The notes below the pieces were generated by a model. That model saw only the letters and a program-made list of their open reading frames with translations. It was not told the DNA's origin and made no database searches. A program made the position numbers and the translations under genes. This document shows positions 26,933 to 36,927 of a DNA stretch of 64,000 bases, one piece after another. Origin of the DNA: Acetivibrio sp964564015 (GTDB lineage: Bacteria; Bacillota; Clostridia; Acetivibrionales; Acetivibrionaceae); contig CAZLZR010000023.1 of NCBI GenBank assembly GCA_964564015.1, positions 1 through 64,000 of the forward strand, in the 5' to 3' direction. The first letter of the stretch is position 1; every line of letters begins with the position of its first letter.

Positions 26933-27952
26933 ATGAGAGCTTTGTTCATAGGCGGTACTGGAATAATCAGTACCGCAATTTCAAAAAAGCTGGCACAAAC
27001 TGATTGGGAACTTTATGTTCTGAACCGCGGTAACCGCAACCAAATATTACCTGAAAACGTTAAGAGCATTAAAGCTGATATTAACGATGAAAAAGGCATA
27101 GCAGAAAAATTAGGAGATATGAAATTTGATGTTGTTTGTGATTTTATAGGCTTTGTACCGTCACAGCTTGAACGTGATTATCGTTTGTTCAAAGGCAGGA
27201 CGTGTCAGTTTATTTACATAAGTTCAGCGTCAGCATATCAGAAGCCGCTATCTAATTATAAAATCAATGAAGGTACGCCGCTTGCGAATCCTTATTGGGA
27301 ATACTCACGAAACAAAATTGCCTGTGAGGAGTTTTTGATGAGAATGTATCGGGAAAACGGTTTTCCGGTTACTATTGTAAGACCGAGTCATACCTATGAT
27401 GAAAGGTCTGTTCCTCTTGGGGTTCATGGGATCAAAGGTAGCTGGCAGGTTGTTAAGCGTATGATGGAGGGTAAGCCTGTTATTATACACGGAGACGGGA
27501 CTTCACTCTGGACGATGACACACAACAGTGATTTTGCAAAAGGATTTATAGGGCTTATGGGGAATATTCACGCAATTGGTGAGGCATTTCAGATTACTTC
27601 TGATGAAACGCTGACCTGGAATCAGATTTATAAGTCTATTGCACGTTGTCTTGGAGTGGAATTAAAGCCCTATTATGTTCCATCAGATTTTTTGGCGGCT
27701 GTAAGCAAATATGATTTGACAGGAAGCTTAATCGGTGACAAGGCAAACTCAGTGGTATTCGACAACAGCAAGTTAAAAAGTGTTGTGCCGGATTTCAAAG
27801 CGACGATCAGATTTGACAGAGGTATTGAAAATACCCTCAAATATGTCCTTGAACATAAGGAATGTCAGGTTGAAGACAAAGAATTTGATGAATGGTGCGA
27901 TCGGGTAATCAATTCATTGGAAAAAGCTAAAGAGGAGATTTATTATGATTAA
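26933..27952 (+). CDS. NAD-dependent epimerase/dehydratase (extended SDR)
   Basis: 339 residues starting MRALFIGGTGIIS, a Rossmann glycine motif (GGTGxI) right at the N terminus. Further signs are CDFIGF, YISSASAYQ (Ser) and YSRNKIACEE, which keeps the YxxxK catalytic pair as YSRNK. It probably changes the sugar part of a nucleotide sugar or a related substrate. ATG 26933 is preferred to an in-frame TTG at 26915 because GGAGAGGGA lies between them. Confidence 0.82.
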   Translation: MRALFIGGTGIISTAISKKLAQTDWELYVLNRGNRNQILPENVKSIKADINDEKGIAEKLGDMKFDVVCDFIGFVPSQLERDYRLFKGRTCQFIYISSASAYQKPLSNYKINEGTPLANPYWEYSRNKIACEEFLMRMYRENGFPVTIVRPSHTYDERSVPLGVHGIKGSWQVVKRMMEGKPVIIHGDGTSLWTMTHNSDFAKGFIGLMGNIHAIGEAFQITSDETLTWNQIYKSIARCLGVELKPYYVPSDFLAAVSKYDLTGSLIGDKANSVVFDNSKLKSVVPDFKATIRFDRGIENTLKYVLEHKECQVEDKEFDEWCDRVINSLEKAKEEIYYD

Positions 27953-28127
27953 TGTTATCGGTTCAAAGCTCGAGGGTACGGATGTTATGATAAACCTGAC
28001 AGATCCGGGGTGGTGCAGAACCGACCTTGGGGGGCCTAGAGCTCCTAATGCTCCCGAAAGCGCAAGTCGAGGAATTGTAGTTGGGGTATTTGTTGATGAC
28101 AAAAAATCAGGCTGGAATAATGAGTAA
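27945..28127 (+). pseudogene. C-terminal fragment of a short-chain dehydrogenase
   Basis: 60 residues carrying NLTDPGWCRTDLGGPRAPNA, the PG-motif and substrate-loop region found near the end of classical short-chain dehydrogenases. The Rossmann domain and YxxxK site are missing. The frame overlaps the last codons of the epimerase gene by 8 bases. It reads as the relic of a neighbouring dehydrogenase lost by deletion. Confidence 0.6.
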
Positions 28128-28352
28128 AAAGTAAGACTGGGAAAAATTCCTGATTTTAATTTGAATCAATTATATTGTTTTTTTTCAAAAGATTTGTTAA
28201 ATTTATAGTACATCATTTTAAACTATAAACTATAACAGATCTTTATTTTATTGCTTTTTTCTTATAGTAGAAAAATACATAATGATTGAAACTAAAGGAT
28301 TAAATTTCGGAAGGATTTATCCTATTAACCAAGCATACCGCAGTGGAAGTAT

Positions 28353-28383
28353 CAAAAAAAGTTTGTAAAAAACAGACTTTTTA
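28353..28383 (+). terminator. Possible terminator
   Basis: AAAAAGTTTGT and ACAGACTTTTT pair over an AAAAA loop, just upstream of the lipoprotein gene. It may end readthrough from the epimerase region or attenuate the next gene. Confidence 0.4.
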
Positions 28384-28414
28384 TAAGTAGATTTCAAAAT
28401 TACGGGGGGACAAT

Positions 28415-29614
28415 ATGAAAAGAAAAATTAAATTTAGTGTGATATTCTTATTATGCATAGGTATTTTAGCTTCCATTGCATTTACCGGCTGTAGTACCGG
28501 GACAGTAAATCTTGGGGAAAAAGGTGACGACAAAAAGCCTTCGGCATCCATAACAAGCGCACCGGAGCCGGTACCTACGCCAGAAGCAACACCGGAGCCA
28601 ACTCCTGTACCTGAAGCTGCCAGAAAGGTAAAGGCATTATTTCTATCCTCATGGCCTTTAAGCATACAAAGTAATGTAGATCACTATATAAGTTTAGCAA
28701 ATACCACTGAAATTAATGCCTATGTTATTGATATAAAAGATGACACCGGTTATGTAAGTTATCCATCCGAGGTACCACTGGTTAAAGAAAAGGGAACCTA
28801 TCAAAGTAGATTTAAAATAGAAGAGGTTGTTAAGCAGTTTAAAGAAAATGATATCTATGTTATAGGAAGAATAGTATGCTTTAAGGATCCGCTTATATCA
28901 AAGAAAATGCCTGATTGGGCAGTCAGAAACACATCCGGCGGGTTTTTGGTCCATAATGGTATGACATGGGTTAATGCATTCGATAAGGAAGCGTGGAAAT
29001 ATAACATTGATATTGCAAAGGAAGCATTGGCAAAGGGAGTAGATGAAATACAGTTTGATTATGTCCGTTTTCCCGATGGAAATAAGGCTAATATGGTGTT
29101 TCCAGGCAGGGGAGATAAAGAATTATATGAGGGCATAAATGAATTCCTTGCATATGCAAGAAGCGAGATGCCTGATGCGGCCTTATCTGCCGATGTATTT
29201 GGTATAATTTGCGAAAGCCCTAAAGATACGGAAAAGATAGGTCAATATCTCGAATATATCGGAAAGGATGTTGATTACATCAGTCCGATGGTATATCCTT
29301 CCCATTACTATTCAGGGCAGACAATAAATAAGATTGTGTTTCCAAAACCGGATCTTGATCCTTACAATGTTGTATATAATACCTTAAAAAAGGCTAGTGA
29401 CAGAATTGCCGCAGTACCTGATTACAGAGCCAAGGTAAGACCTTACTTGCAAGACTTTACTGCTTCGTGGTTGGGGGCAGGAAATTATAAAAAATACGGT
29501 GCTGATGATGTAAGAGCTCAAATTAAAGCTGTTTATGATGCCGGCTATGAAGAATGGATTTTATGGAATTCGAATGTTAAATATTCGGAAGATGCTCTGG
29601 AAAAAGAAGAATAA
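28415..29614 (+). CDS. Lipoprotein of the putative glycoside hydrolase family DUF4015
   Basis: 399 residues. A lipoprotein signal with lipobox AFTGC is followed by a Pro/Glu/Thr linker (about 45-70), then a TIM-barrel-type domain with KALFLSSWPLS, AYVIDIKDDTGYVSYPS, GVDEIQFDYVRFPDG and DAALSADVFG. These segments are typical of the DUF4015 putative glycoside hydrolase family, where the Asp in FDYVRFP is conserved. It should be tethered outside the membrane and act on wall polymer or polysaccharide. The substrate is not known. Confidence 0.82.
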   Translation: MKRKIKFSVIFLLCIGILASIAFTGCSTGTVNLGEKGDDKKPSASITSAPEPVPTPEATPEPTPVPEAARKVKALFLSSWPLSIQSNVDHYISLANTTEINAYVIDIKDDTGYVSYPSEVPLVKEKGTYQSRFKIEEVVKQFKENDIYVIGRIVCFKDPLISKKMPDWAVRNTSGGFLVHNGMTWVNAFDKEAWKYNIDIAKEALAKGVDEIQFDYVRFPDGNKANMVFPGRGDKELYEGINEFLAYARSEMPDAALSADVFGIICESPKDTEKIGQYLEYIGKDVDYISPMVYPSHYYSGQTINKIVFPKPDLDPYNVVYNTLKKASDRIAAVPDYRAKVRPYLQDFTASWLGAGNYKKYGADDVRAQIKAVYDAGYEEWILWNSNVKYSEDALEKEE

Positions 29615-29662
29615 TCGCTAAAATATTAGCATAGGTTGTATAAAAAAGTAGGTGACGCACTA

Positions 29663-30277
29663 ATGGAACTAATTGATTTATCCCATGAAATTTATGATAA
29701 TATGCCGGTTTACCCGGGAGATTCAAAAACCGGCTTATTGCAAGTGAAATATTTGAAGGAAGATAAATATAATAACCACAGGCTGGATACTAATATGCAC
29801 GCAGGGACACATATAGATTCGCCAATGCATCTGACTGAAAGGAAAGAATATATATCTGAGTTGTCCCTGAACTCTTTTATTGGAGACGGGTGCTTGTTAG
29901 ATGTAAGAAACCAGCCGACAATTGGAATGAAAGCTGAATATGAGGCTTTAATAAAAGTTAACAGCGTTGTATTGCTTTATACAGGATATGATATCCACTA
30001 TGGCACAAAAGTATATTATGAGAACCATCCTTGTGTAGATGTTGAGTTTTGTGAGTTTTTAATAAAAAAACAGATAAAGATGGTTGGAATGGACTTGCCG
30101 TCTCCAGATCGCTATCCTTTCCAAATACATAAAATGCTGTTTGAGAATAGCATATATATTATTGAAAACTTAACTAATCTTGACCGATTACTTAATGTGG
30201 AAAAATTTGAGATTATAGCCTTTCCGTTAAAAATCAAAGCCGATAGTTCAATGACAAGGGCTGTTGCAAGATTATAA
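29663..30277 (+). CDS. Cyclase/kynurenine-formamidase-like metal hydrolase
   Basis: 204 residues with the family signature HAGTHIDSPMH (metal-binding HxGTHxDxPxH) and a later GMDLPSPD. Members are Mn/Zn hydrolases such as arylformamidase and isatin hydrolase. ATG 29663 is preferred over an upstream TTG because AGGTG lies 8 bases before it and the family begins IDLSHEI here. It starts 49 bases after the lipoprotein gene and ends before a strong terminator. Confidence 0.82.
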   Translation: MELIDLSHEIYDNMPVYPGDSKTGLLQVKYLKEDKYNNHRLDTNMHAGTHIDSPMHLTERKEYISELSLNSFIGDGCLLDVRNQPTIGMKAEYEALIKVNSVVLLYTGYDIHYGTKVYYENHPCVDVEFCEFLIKKQIKMVGMDLPSPDRYPFQIHKMLFENSIYIIENLTNLDRLLNVEKFEIIAFPLKIKADSSMTRAVARL

Positions 30278-30296
30278 ATACACAAGAACTTTGAAT

Positions 30297-30341
30297 AAAA
30301 CCGGGTGAGCTTGAAGAATTATAGGCTCTATCCGGTTTTTT
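30297..30341 (+). terminator. Rho-independent terminator
   Basis: AAAACCGG and AGC pair with GCT and CCGGTTTTTT, with a 14-base loop and T-run, 20 bases after the cyclase stop codon. Confidence 0.8.
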
Positions 30342-30478
30342 ATGCATGCATAAGTAAAAAGGTATTGATAATAAAGAAAGTTATGATAAACTATTGATAA
30401 TTATTGTTTCATTTGGAATAAATATGGTTTATAATAATTTGGGTTAATATTATACATATATAGAAAGGTGATACAATT

Positions 30479-31999
30479 ATGTATGGAGTTTCCTCTTATA
30501 AAAGCCTTGACAATCTTATAAAGGACTGTCTTTACACAAAGCGACAAATTTCCGAATTTTTCATGTTTACCCTCTTCCTTATGGTAACCTGTTTTACAGT
30601 TTTGAGTGGAGAACTGAAGGAAAATGCTTTTATTGTTCAGATAATGGGGCTTGTTGCACTGCTTTTTGCTTTCCGTTGTGGAATCCTTGGAATGAATATT
30701 TCTATTATAGTTTCTGTGTTAGTTGGAATCAGTTCGATGAGAAGCTATCTTACATCCGGAGAGGATTATAGTTTGGTAGGGTTTTATTTTTCGTTGATGA
30801 CAATTTTTTGGTTGATTGTAGTAGGGACTATTTCATATAAACAGGGAAAATACAGGAAGGAAACGCGGGCTTTGGCACTTAGGGATGAATTGACAAATGT
30901 ATACAATAAAAGGTTTTTTCATATTACATTGGAAAACGAAATAATAAATTCTTCAGCCGGGAGTAGTTCAGTTGGATTAATACTGGTAGATATCGATAAT
31001 TTCTCAATGTACAACGACTTGTATGGATATAATTATGGAGACGAGATATTAAAGAAAACAGCAGATATATTGAAGAAAGCTATAAATGATAAAGGTTTAC
31101 TATTCAGGTTTGAAGGTGACGGATTTGCCATTTTGATAAAGAATAGAGATATAAAGGAATTGGAACAACTTGCAAAAGATATACACCAAAATTTTGATAA
31201 ATTAAAAGATTCATATTATGATACTAAATTGACTAATAAGATAACTATTTCTATTGGAGTATCCGTGTATCCAAATATTTCTACCAGTAAGGATGAACTG
31301 GTTTCCCATGCAAACACTGCACTTTATCAGGCAAAGAATATGGGTGAGGATAAGGTGAATTTTTACAAGGATGTAATGATGCTTGTCCGTGAGAATGTAA
31401 AATCCGAACAACAGATTGTCGGTGTTTTCAAAGGATTGCTAAGTACGATTAATGCAAAGGAAAAATACACATTTGGGCATTGTGAACGTGTATCCGACTA
31501 TGCAGTTATGGTGGGTGAGAAAATGGGGATGGAAGAAAATGAGGTACAAACGCTATTGCATGCCGGTCTCTTGCATGATATTGGCAAAATAGAGTTACCA
31601 AAATCTGTGCTAAATAAAATCGGTGAATTATCTGATGAAGAATTTAAATCAATTAGTAAACACCCTGTCTATAGTGCAAACATATTGGAACCTCTGTCCG
31701 GTACAAATAATCTTATAGATTATGTAATACATCATCACGAAAGGTTTGACGGCAAAGGGTATCCCGATGGGCTGAAAGGAGAAGAAATAAGTCTTGGTGC
31801 AAGAATATTGTGTGTGGCAGACTGTTTTGATGCAATGGTTTCCGAGCGTCCTTACAGAAAGCGTATGTCAATAGAGGAGGCTTTTTTGGAACTTAAAAAA
31901 TGTTCCGGTTCCCAGTTCGACCCTATGGTTGTTCAAATATTTATTGATTCAATAAGAAGCAATCAACCTTCTGAAGATGAATACAAAGTTGGAGGATAA
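30479..31999 (+). CDS. Membrane GGDEF-degenerate / HD-GYP protein (copy A)
   Basis: 506 residues: about five N-terminal membrane helices, a diguanylate-cyclase-fold domain (about 135-290) and an HD-GYP domain (about 310-500). The active-site signature reads FEGDGF instead of GGDEF, so cyclase activity is unlikely. The upstream metal/GTP motif VDIDNFSMYND is kept, so nucleotide binding is possible. The HD-GYP site is intact: HAGLLHDIGK, HHHERFDGKGYPDGL. The protein probably hydrolyses cyclic-di-GMP. GAAAGGTG precedes the ATG. It is highly similar to the next gene. Confidence 0.88.
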   Translation: MYGVSSYKSLDNLIKDCLYTKRQISEFFMFTLFLMVTCFTVLSGELKENAFIVQIMGLVALLFAFRCGILGMNISIIVSVLVGISSMRSYLTSGEDYSLVGFYFSLMTIFWLIVVGTISYKQGKYRKETRALALRDELTNVYNKRFFHITLENEIINSSAGSSSVGLILVDIDNFSMYNDLYGYNYGDEILKKTADILKKAINDKGLLFRFEGDGFAILIKNRDIKELEQLAKDIHQNFDKLKDSYYDTKLTNKITISIGVSVYPNISTSKDELVSHANTALYQAKNMGEDKVNFYKDVMMLVRENVKSEQQIVGVFKGLLSTINAKEKYTFGHCERVSDYAVMVGEKMGMEENEVQTLLHAGLLHDIGKIELPKSVLNKIGELSDEEFKSISKHPVYSANILEPLSGTNNLIDYVIHHHERFDGKGYPDGLKGEEISLGARILCVADCFDAMVSERPYRKRMSIEEAFLELKKCSGSQFDPMVVQIFIDSIRSNQPSEDEYKVGG

Positions 32000-32194
32000 A
32001 TTACTTATAAATAGTGTAAAAATTTTAAGTAAATGTTTCAATTGTTTTGTTTATGATTTATAATATGAGTATTGATTTTATTTAATATTATTTAATATTA
32101 TTTAATTACTAAAGAGATTGAGTTTTGAAGAACTATATCAGTTATTGCAGTTTAATTTCTTTAGGATATTTATAAATAGAAAGGTAAGAGAGAT

Positions 32195-33724
32195 ATGCAG
32201 TATGCTCCTGTAAAAAACTATATTGATAATTTTAGCAAGGAGTATCTTTACTCAAAAATTCGAATATTAGAATTTTTTTCATATATAGTGGTGTTTTTTA
32301 TTATTTATATAATACATAATCTTTGTGAAGATAAAAGCATGCAGTCATTTATATCTCATGCCCAGCTTTTTTTAGCATTATGTTTGGCTTTTCGTTATGG
32401 AATAGTTGGAATGATAATATCTATTATAGCTTCTCTAAAAGATAGCATATTTGTACTATTACATTATTTCCAAAATCCAGATTATGGCTATAATTATCTG
32501 CTTGGTTTTATTTTTTCATTTTTGGCTGTATGTTGGGTGATTATTGTTGGAGTTATTTCATACAGACAGCAAAAATATAAAAAGGAGACACAATTACTTT
32601 CAATTACTGACGAATTAACAAATGTATATAATAAAAAATTCTTATATACTACCTTGGAAAAAGAAGTTCAAGATGCGGCTGTTGACAATTCTATAATTGG
32701 GCTCATATTGGTAGATATCGACAATTTTTCTACGTATAACGATCTGTATGGATATAGTTACGGTGACAAGATACTAAAAAATACTGTTTCTATATTAAAG
32801 AGGGTTATAAGTGACAAAGAAACCTTATTCAGATTTGAGGGTGACGGTTTTGCCATATTGGTAAAGAATAAAGATACAAAGGCTATGGAACAATTTGCAA
32901 AAAGTATTCATGATAATTATGAAAAGCTGAAAACTGCGTATTTTAAAGATGGCAAGGTAAAAAAAATGACAATTTCTATTGGAGTGTCAATATATCCTAA
33001 TATTTCAAAAAGCGGGGAAGAATTATTATCCCATGCCAATACAGCACTTTATCAGGCAAAAAACATGGGTGAAGATAAAGTAAACTTTTATCAGGATGTA
33101 ATGATGTTGATCCGTAAATATGTAAAATCTGATCAACAGATTGTAGGCGTTTTTAAAGGTCTGCTCAGTACAATAAATGCTAAAGATAGGTATACATTTG
33201 GTCATTGCGAACGTGTATCAAACTATGCGACGATGATAGGCGAAGAAATGGGAATGGAAATTAAAGAAATACAAACGCTATTGCATGCCGGGCTATTACA
33301 TGATATTGGCAAAATTGAGTTGCCAAAATCAATACTCAATAAGATTGATACTTTATCGGATGAAGAATATAAATCAATCAGCAAGCATCCCGTTCATAGT
33401 GCGTATATTTTAGAACCTTTGTCGGGAACAGGTAACCTTATAGATTATGTAATGCATCATCATGAAAGGTTTGACGGCAAAGGGTATCCGGATGGGTTAA
33501 AAGGTGAGGAAATAAGTCTTGGTGCGAGAATTCTATGTGTTGCAGATTGCTTTGATGCAATGGTTTCCGAACGTCCATACAGAAAGGGCATGTCAATAGA
33601 GGATGCCTTTCGAGAATTGAAGAAATGCTCCGGTTCTCAATTTGACCCTGTAATAGTTCAAACATTTATTGCAGTTGTAAAAAATAAAATAAACGTCAAA
33701 TATGACAACAGAGTTGGAATGTGA
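32195..33724 (+). CDS. Membrane GGDEF-degenerate / HD-GYP protein (copy B)
   Basis: 509 residues, a tandem paralogue of the preceding gene with the same order: membrane helices, degenerate GGDEF (FEGDGF) and complete HD-GYP (LLHDIGK, HHERFDGKGYPDGL). The cytoplasmic halves are nearly the same, while the membrane helices differ more, which suggests the two copies sense different inputs. A 195-base AT-rich gap separates them and may hold a separate promoter. Same predicted cyclic-di-GMP phosphodiesterase role. Confidence 0.88.
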   Translation: MQYAPVKNYIDNFSKEYLYSKIRILEFFSYIVVFFIIYIIHNLCEDKSMQSFISHAQLFLALCLAFRYGIVGMIISIIASLKDSIFVLLHYFQNPDYGYNYLLGFIFSFLAVCWVIIVGVISYRQQKYKKETQLLSITDELTNVYNKKFLYTTLEKEVQDAAVDNSIIGLILVDIDNFSTYNDLYGYSYGDKILKNTVSILKRVISDKETLFRFEGDGFAILVKNKDTKAMEQFAKSIHDNYEKLKTAYFKDGKVKKMTISIGVSIYPNISKSGEELLSHANTALYQAKNMGEDKVNFYQDVMMLIRKYVKSDQQIVGVFKGLLSTINAKDRYTFGHCERVSNYATMIGEEMGMEIKEIQTLLHAGLLHDIGKIELPKSILNKIDTLSDEEYKSISKHPVHSAYILEPLSGTGNLIDYVMHHHERFDGKGYPDGLKGEEISLGARILCVADCFDAMVSERPYRKGMSIEDAFRELKKCSGSQFDPVIVQTFIAVVKNKINVKYDNRVGM

Positions 33725-33832
33725 AGAAATTTAGTATATTATAGAGATGAGACAAGAATTTTACATAAATGTTAGCGGAAATAATAAATTTTATGAAAAG
33801 AATATAGAAGAATGGTATATGGGAGGGGTATT

Positions 33833-35479
33833 GTGAAAATCTTGGAGAAGTCTAAAATTTTTCTTGCAGGAGCGATTTCTGCGACTTTAGTAACTGGTGC
33901 AGTGACAGCTTATACTTCATCAATGAAGAAAACTATTACCGTTGACTACAACAATATAAAAATCAATGTTGACGGAAAAGCGATTGAGCCTAAAGATGGA
34001 AACGGAAAAAGTGTTGAACCGTTTATTTATGAAGGTACAACATACCTACCGGTAAGAGCTGTCAGCCAAGCCCTTGGGAAAAGAGTAACCTGGGACGGGG
34101 ATACAAAAACTGTAAATATTTTGTCTGGTATGACTGAAAGCAATATGCCCAAAAAGAAGCTTAGTGTATGGATAATGCCTAATTCCGCACATCCTGATTA
34201 CGATTTCGAGGAAGTAGCCATGCCGTTCTTCATCGATAATCCTGATTTTGGTTTGGATATTACTGTAATGGACTGGGGTTCTGCATGGACAAAAATAACG
34301 GCTGCCGCAACAGCAGGGGATGCACCGGATATTACTCAGCTTGGAACTACATGGGTTGGAGCAATTTCTTACTTGGATGCTTTAGTGGATCTGTCCGGAT
34401 ATATAAATAAAGATGATTTTCTTCCTCAAACTTTGAGAGCATCGCGAGTGGAAGGAAGTTCCCAGATGACTGCTGCACCGTGGTTTGCAGAGACAAGGGC
34501 ATTGTATTACAGAACTGATGCATGTGAAAAGGCCAGAGTTGACCCTACAAAAGACTTTGAAACATGGGATTCCTTCAAGGCTGCTCTTAAAAAGTTGAAA
34601 AATGTTGAGATCAATGGTAAAAAGTTGTCGGCTCTCGGAATGCCGGGCAAATATGACTGGAATGTTGTTCACAACTATGCACCTTGGGTTTATGGAGCGG
34701 GAGGCAGTTTCTTGAATTCGAATTTCACTAAGTCAACTTTTAGTAGTCAGGAAACTTTTGAAGGTATAAAGTTTTACTCGGAGTTGGCTAATGAAGGATT
34801 AATAGATAAGAAATCACTTGAACTAAATACTTCGGATATTGAGTCCAAGTTTGCTTTTTATGGAGAATATGCAACCTCCATCCTGGGACCATGGAATATA
34901 GGTTCTCTTGAAAACTACAAACAGGAATTTGAGGCTGATCCTTCGGAAGGAAATGATCTTCTTGACAGAGTTGGTGTTGCGATGCTTCCCGCAGGGCCAA
35001 AAGGCAGAGGTGGATTTTTGGGAGGAAGTACACTTTCTGTTTTTAGGAGTTCAAAGAATCAGGATAAGGCCATTGAGTTAATAAAGTTCCTAACTGGTAA
35101 AGAAGCACAGATAGAATATTGCAAAATGACAGGAAATTTGCCGGTGGTTAAAGCAGCATACGATGATCCATGGATAGCGGAAAATCCTATGAGAAAAGTA
35201 TTTAAGGCACAAATGGAGTATGCAGTGCATTATCCATCCATACCAACTTGGGGACCGATAGAAACATATTTACAAGAAGGTTTAAGCGAAGTTTGGGACA
35301 ATGTAATGGGATACGAGGGAAAATACAGTGCTGAAAAAACAATGAAAATACTAGAGGAAGCAGATGAAAAAATTAATATTATATTAGAGACCGGTCCAGA
35401 ATATATTAACGGATATATTGATGATTTTGATGATTATATTGATGATATAGACATTGACAGCGATAATAACTTGCGCTGA
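33833..35479 (+). CDS. Extracytoplasmic solute-binding protein with N-terminal stalk domain
   Basis: 548 residues. An N-terminal membrane/signal segment (IFLAGAISATLVTGAVTAY) is followed by a stalk (copper-amine-oxidase-like) domain (about 28-100; FIYEGTTYLPVRAVSQALGK) and then a family 1 ABC sugar-binding protein fold (ITAAATAGDAPDITQLGTTW, PWFAETRALYYRTD, GGSTLSVFRSSKNQDKAIE). The C terminus is an acidic tail (DDFDDYIDDIDIDSDN). GTG 33833 has GGGAGGGG in front. No permease or ATPase gene accompanies it, so it is an orphan binding protein, perhaps a sensor or scavenger for oligosaccharides. Confidence 0.8.
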   Translation: MKILEKSKIFLAGAISATLVTGAVTAYTSSMKKTITVDYNNIKINVDGKAIEPKDGNGKSVEPFIYEGTTYLPVRAVSQALGKRVTWDGDTKTVNILSGMTESNMPKKKLSVWIMPNSAHPDYDFEEVAMPFFIDNPDFGLDITVMDWGSAWTKITAAATAGDAPDITQLGTTWVGAISYLDALVDLSGYINKDDFLPQTLRASRVEGSSQMTAAPWFAETRALYYRTDACEKARVDPTKDFETWDSFKAALKKLKNVEINGKKLSALGMPGKYDWNVVHNYAPWVYGAGGSFLNSNFTKSTFSSQETFEGIKFYSELANEGLIDKKSLELNTSDIESKFAFYGEYATSILGPWNIGSLENYKQEFEADPSEGNDLLDRVGVAMLPAGPKGRGGFLGGSTLSVFRSSKNQDKAIELIKFLTGKEAQIEYCKMTGNLPVVKAAYDDPWIAENPMRKVFKAQMEYAVHYPSIPTWGPIETYLQEGLSEVWDNVMGYEGKYSAEKTMKILEEADEKINIILETGPEYINGYIDDFDDYIDDIDIDSDNNLR

Positions 35480-35493
35480 AAAATTAACCATAC

Positions 35494-35591
35494 GGGGCTG
35501 TTGCACTATTCATTTAAACCACTTTATATAGTGTCAGATCTTTAAGACTTACACTGTATGATGAGTTATAATGCTATTATGCAACATCCCC
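35494..35591. repeat. Small element with 12-bp inverted ends
   Basis: GGGGCTGTTGCA at the left end and TGCAACATCCCC at the right end are imperfect inverted repeats (11 of 12) bracketing 98 bases. This is the size and form of a MITE, but no clear target duplication flanks it. It could also serve as a large terminator for the binding-protein gene. Confidence 0.4.
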
Positions 35592-35746
35592 ATTTTCTTT
35601 ATATTAATTTTGCACCAATGATTTTGAGAGATTTGACAAGAAAGAATAAAAAATACATAATAATAATAGAAGCTGCCGTTAAAAAAATTGGCGGAAAAGA
35701 GATAAATATATTTTTATTTAAATAATTTATATAAGGGGATAAAAAA

Positions 35747-36709
35747 ATGAATGAAGCGAGCTCAAAGTTTGTAGACAATTTGGCGATTGATAAATTGCTT
35801 AATGAGAAGTTGAAAAAGGTAAATCACTCTCCGGAACATTCCTTATTTGTTCCGGCAGAAGGTCTCTTTACAAACAAAAAGTATAGTTTGAATTTTGGAA
35901 AAGTTAGTTATTCAAAAAAAAGTGCATCTCGAACGTGTTTTGAAATACCATCCTTCGAGAAATCGGCGTATTATAGTGAAAATAATACAATATATCTCCA
36001 TTACTATCCTGCACAGAATCCGGATTATAATATTCTGTTTGTTCACGGGTTGTTTGATGAAAACATGTTAAACTACGAGTATTTAATAAAACTTCTGAAC
36101 GAGTTGAAATTTAATGTTTACTTTATGATAATGCCTTATCATTTTGAGAGAAAACCTGAAACAAGTTTGTTTAGTGGAGAATATTTCTTTAGCGGAGACT
36201 TATTCAGGACACAGAATGCATTTAAGCAGGCTGTTCTTGATATTGAAGCGTGTTTTCAATTTATCGGTAATGAAAGCAACCTTCCCAATATATTGATGGG
36301 ATTCAGTATGGGTGGTTGTGTATCATTGCGTCATCATGTTTTGAATAAACAGGAAACTCCTACATTTTTAATCAATCCGCTAACAAATTTGTCAAGCGTT
36401 ATCTGGGATTCTCCTCTACTTGTCACAATTGGTCGTGATCTCAAAAAGATTGGGCTGGACATGGAAAAGTGTGAAAAGTTTTTTGTTGAAATGGATCCTT
36501 GCAAGAATTTAGGGGAAAACTTTTCTGGCGAAAAAATAGCAATGGTTTACTCAAACTATGATCAGATTATTGAAGAAAATAAATATAGGAATTTCATAGA
36601 GATAGCGGGAATAAAAAATGCACAAGCGTATAATGCAGGGCATTTAAATATTTTAAGGGTACCAAAACTTGCCAAGGATGTATATGATTTTGTCAAACAA
36701 GCCTATTAA
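35747..36709 (+). CDS. Alpha/beta hydrolase
   Basis: 320 residues with the fold's markers: oxyanion region NILFVHGLFDENM, nucleophile elbow GFSMGG (catalytic Ser), and a terminal His in NAGHLNILR. An N-terminal extension of about 70 residues precedes the fold. No signal peptide is seen, so it is probably a cytosolic esterase or lipase-like enzyme; substrate unknown. ATAAGGGGAT precedes the ATG. No operon partners. Confidence 0.8.
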   Translation: MNEASSKFVDNLAIDKLLNEKLKKVNHSPEHSLFVPAEGLFTNKKYSLNFGKVSYSKKSASRTCFEIPSFEKSAYYSENNTIYLHYYPAQNPDYNILFVHGLFDENMLNYEYLIKLLNELKFNVYFMIMPYHFERKPETSLFSGEYFFSGDLFRTQNAFKQAVLDIEACFQFIGNESNLPNILMGFSMGGCVSLRHHVLNKQETPTFLINPLTNLSSVIWDSPLLVTIGRDLKKIGLDMEKCEKFFVEMDPCKNLGENFSGEKIAMVYSNYDQIIEENKYRNFIEIAGIKNAQAYNAGHLNILRVPKLAKDVYDFVKQAY

Positions 36710-36927
36710 GGCTATTAAGCAATTTAGAGCTCATAGTGATCTGTATTACGGCTGCTATAGAGATGCTGTTTCCTGCAAACAGTATTTATTGCTGCCTGCA
36801 AGCACCAATAAATCTATAACAGCCTTTCCAGACCATCATGAACCCTATGCATATTGCCAACTGCAGTAAGTTTAAACTCGCGGTAAATCATGTCGAAAAA
36901 TTGCTACCATTCTGAGAAATTCTACAT

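Noticed and set aside
36710..36927. Possible transposase or membrane-protein remnant
   Set aside because: Short peptides in several frames look coding-like but none matches a family I can name.
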